DNA from: Frankiales bacterium
Lineage (GTDB): Bacteria > Actinomycetota > Actinomycetes > Mycobacteriales > SCTD01
Assembly: GCA_025966295.1 (NCBI GenBank)
Contig: JAOPVD010000053.1
Coordinates: forward strand, 1 to 20,527
DNA: 20,527 bases
Reading direction: 5' to 3'
Part shown: positions 20,154 through 20,527 of the stretch, piece by piece
How positions within the stretch are numbered: position 1 is the stretch's first letter
How the letters are laid out: each line of letters opens with the position of its first letter
The notes under the pieces: generated by a model
Seen by the model: only the letters and a program-made list of their open reading frames with translations
What the model was told of the DNA's origin: nothing
Databases searched by the model: none
Translations under genes and position numbers: made by a program

Positions 20154-20527
20154 AGCCGGGCCCGGAAGGCGGCCGCGGCGGCGCGCGGGTCGGCGGCCGC
20201 GGTGAGGGCGCGGACCACTACGACCCGGGTCGCGCCGGCGGCCAGCACCTGGTCGAGGTTGTCCAGGTCGATGCCGCCGATGGCGAACCACGGCCGGTCG
20301 GTGGCCAGCCCGGCGGCGTGCCGGGTGAGGTCCAGGCCCGGTGCCGGCCGGCCCGGCTTGGTCGGGGTGGGCCAGGTCGGCCCGACGCAGAAGTAGTCGA
20401 CGCCGTCCTCGACGGCGGCGGCCTCGACCTGCCCGACGTCGTGCGTGGAGCGCCCGATCAGCACATCCGGCCCGAGCAGCGCCCGGGCGGCCGGCACCGG
20501 CAGGTCGTCCTGGCCGAGGTGCAGCAC
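20150..20527 (-). CDS. thiE: Thiamine-phosphate synthase, C-terminal part (cut by window end)
   Basis: 125 residues of a TIM-barrel enzyme that joins HMP-PP and thiazole phosphate to thiamine phosphate. The gene continues past the right edge, so the N-terminus is missing. Visible motifs are HLGQDDLPV, IGRSTHDV (with the Ser that contacts the HMP ring or diphosphate), DYFCVGPTWPTPTKPG (the T...TK thiazole-binding loop), and PWFAIGGIDLDN (phosphate-binding Gly-Gly). The visible part is intact. Its stop overlaps the crtYc start by 4 bp, which couples a thiamine gene to the lycopene cyclase genes. There is no obvious biochemical reason for this pairing. Confidence 0.94.
   Translation of the reverse strand: MLHLGQDDLPVPAARALLGPDVLIGRSTHDVGQVEAAAVEDGVDYFCVGPTWPTPTKPGRPAPGLDLTRHAAGLATDRPWFAIGGIDLDNLDQVLAAGATRVVVVRALTAAADPRAAAAAFRARL

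Noticed and set aside
20154..20291. Longer crtYc start at 20291
   Set aside because: The added 46 residues are Arg/Pro/Gly-rich shadow of thiE. GTG 20153 gives the GTGA overlap and begins directly with the first membrane helix.
1..20527. tRNA, rRNA, CRISPR array, insertion sequence or phage genes
   Set aside because: No cloverleaf-like sequence, regular spacer array, transposase motif or phage protein was seen on either strand.

Overview
The window is very GC-rich DNA with GTG start codons, tightly packed genes and frequent 4-bp GTGA gene overlaps. Together with a heterodimeric (CrtYc/CrtYd-type) lycopene cyclase, an MptB-like mannosyltransferase, a [4Fe-4S] APS reductase, a DUF6480-like protein and many apparently leaderless promoters, this points to an actinobacterium. 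I cannot assign a genus. The sequence is chromosomal in style. I saw no transposase, phage gene, CRISPR, tRNA or rRNA, and no gene-free stretch over 300 bases (the longest is 4055-4180).

Layout. (1) 1-797: the end of an unidentified gene, and cysH (assimilatory sulfate reduction) facing it. (2) 858-4054: an operon of a CrtA-like carotenoid monooxygenase, a GNAT acetyltransferase, a CrtO-type carotenoid ketolase/oxidoreductase and an acidic unknown protein. (3) 4181-7799: a small basic protein, a CruF-like carotenoid hydratase (DUF422), a GT2 glycosyltransferase (CruG/CrtQ-like) and a CrtD/CrtI-family desaturase. (4) 7774-8843, minus strand: an SRPBCC protein and a CDP-alcohol phosphatidyltransferase. 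(5) 8866-11162, minus strand: metF flanked by two SIMPL-domain proteins. (6) 11187-13873: crtE, methionine aminopeptidase with a SEC-C zinc motif, and a lipoprotein. (7) 13860-15281, minus strand: a secreted Asp-box beta-propeller protein. (8) 15358-19520: crtI, an MptB-like mannosyltransferase and crtB, all coupled, then a DUF6480-like membrane protein. (9) 19492-20527, minus strand: thiE (cut by the window edge), crtYc and crtYd.

How it fits together. CrtE makes GGPP, CrtB makes phytoene, CrtI makes lycopene, and CrtYc/CrtYd cyclises one or both ends. If one end stays open, the CruF-like protein could hydrate C-1', the CrtD-like enzyme could introduce the 3',4' double bond, the CrtA-like enzyme could oxygenate C-2', and the GT2 enzyme could glycosylate the hydroxyl. 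The CrtO-like enzyme could add a 4-keto group to the beta ring. The predicted product is therefore a monocyclic keto-carotenoid glycoside of the deinoxanthin / 4-ketophleixanthophyll type. This is inference from gene content. The combination of a CrtA-like enzyme (known from purple bacteria) with a CruF/GT2/CrtD set and an embedded polyprenol-phosphomannose-type mannosyltransferase is the most interesting system here.

Regulatory signals. Eight to nine genes have a TAnnnT-type -10 hexamer only 6-9 nt before the start codon and no Shine-Dalgarno sequence, as expected for leaderless mRNAs. crtE and its divergent neighbour share two back-to-back -10 boxes in a 24-bp gap. A palindrome covers the -10 box and start codon of cruF. 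A REP-like 15-bp inverted repeat forms the 3' end of cruF. A hairpin appears to hide the Shine-Dalgarno sequence of one SIMPL gene.
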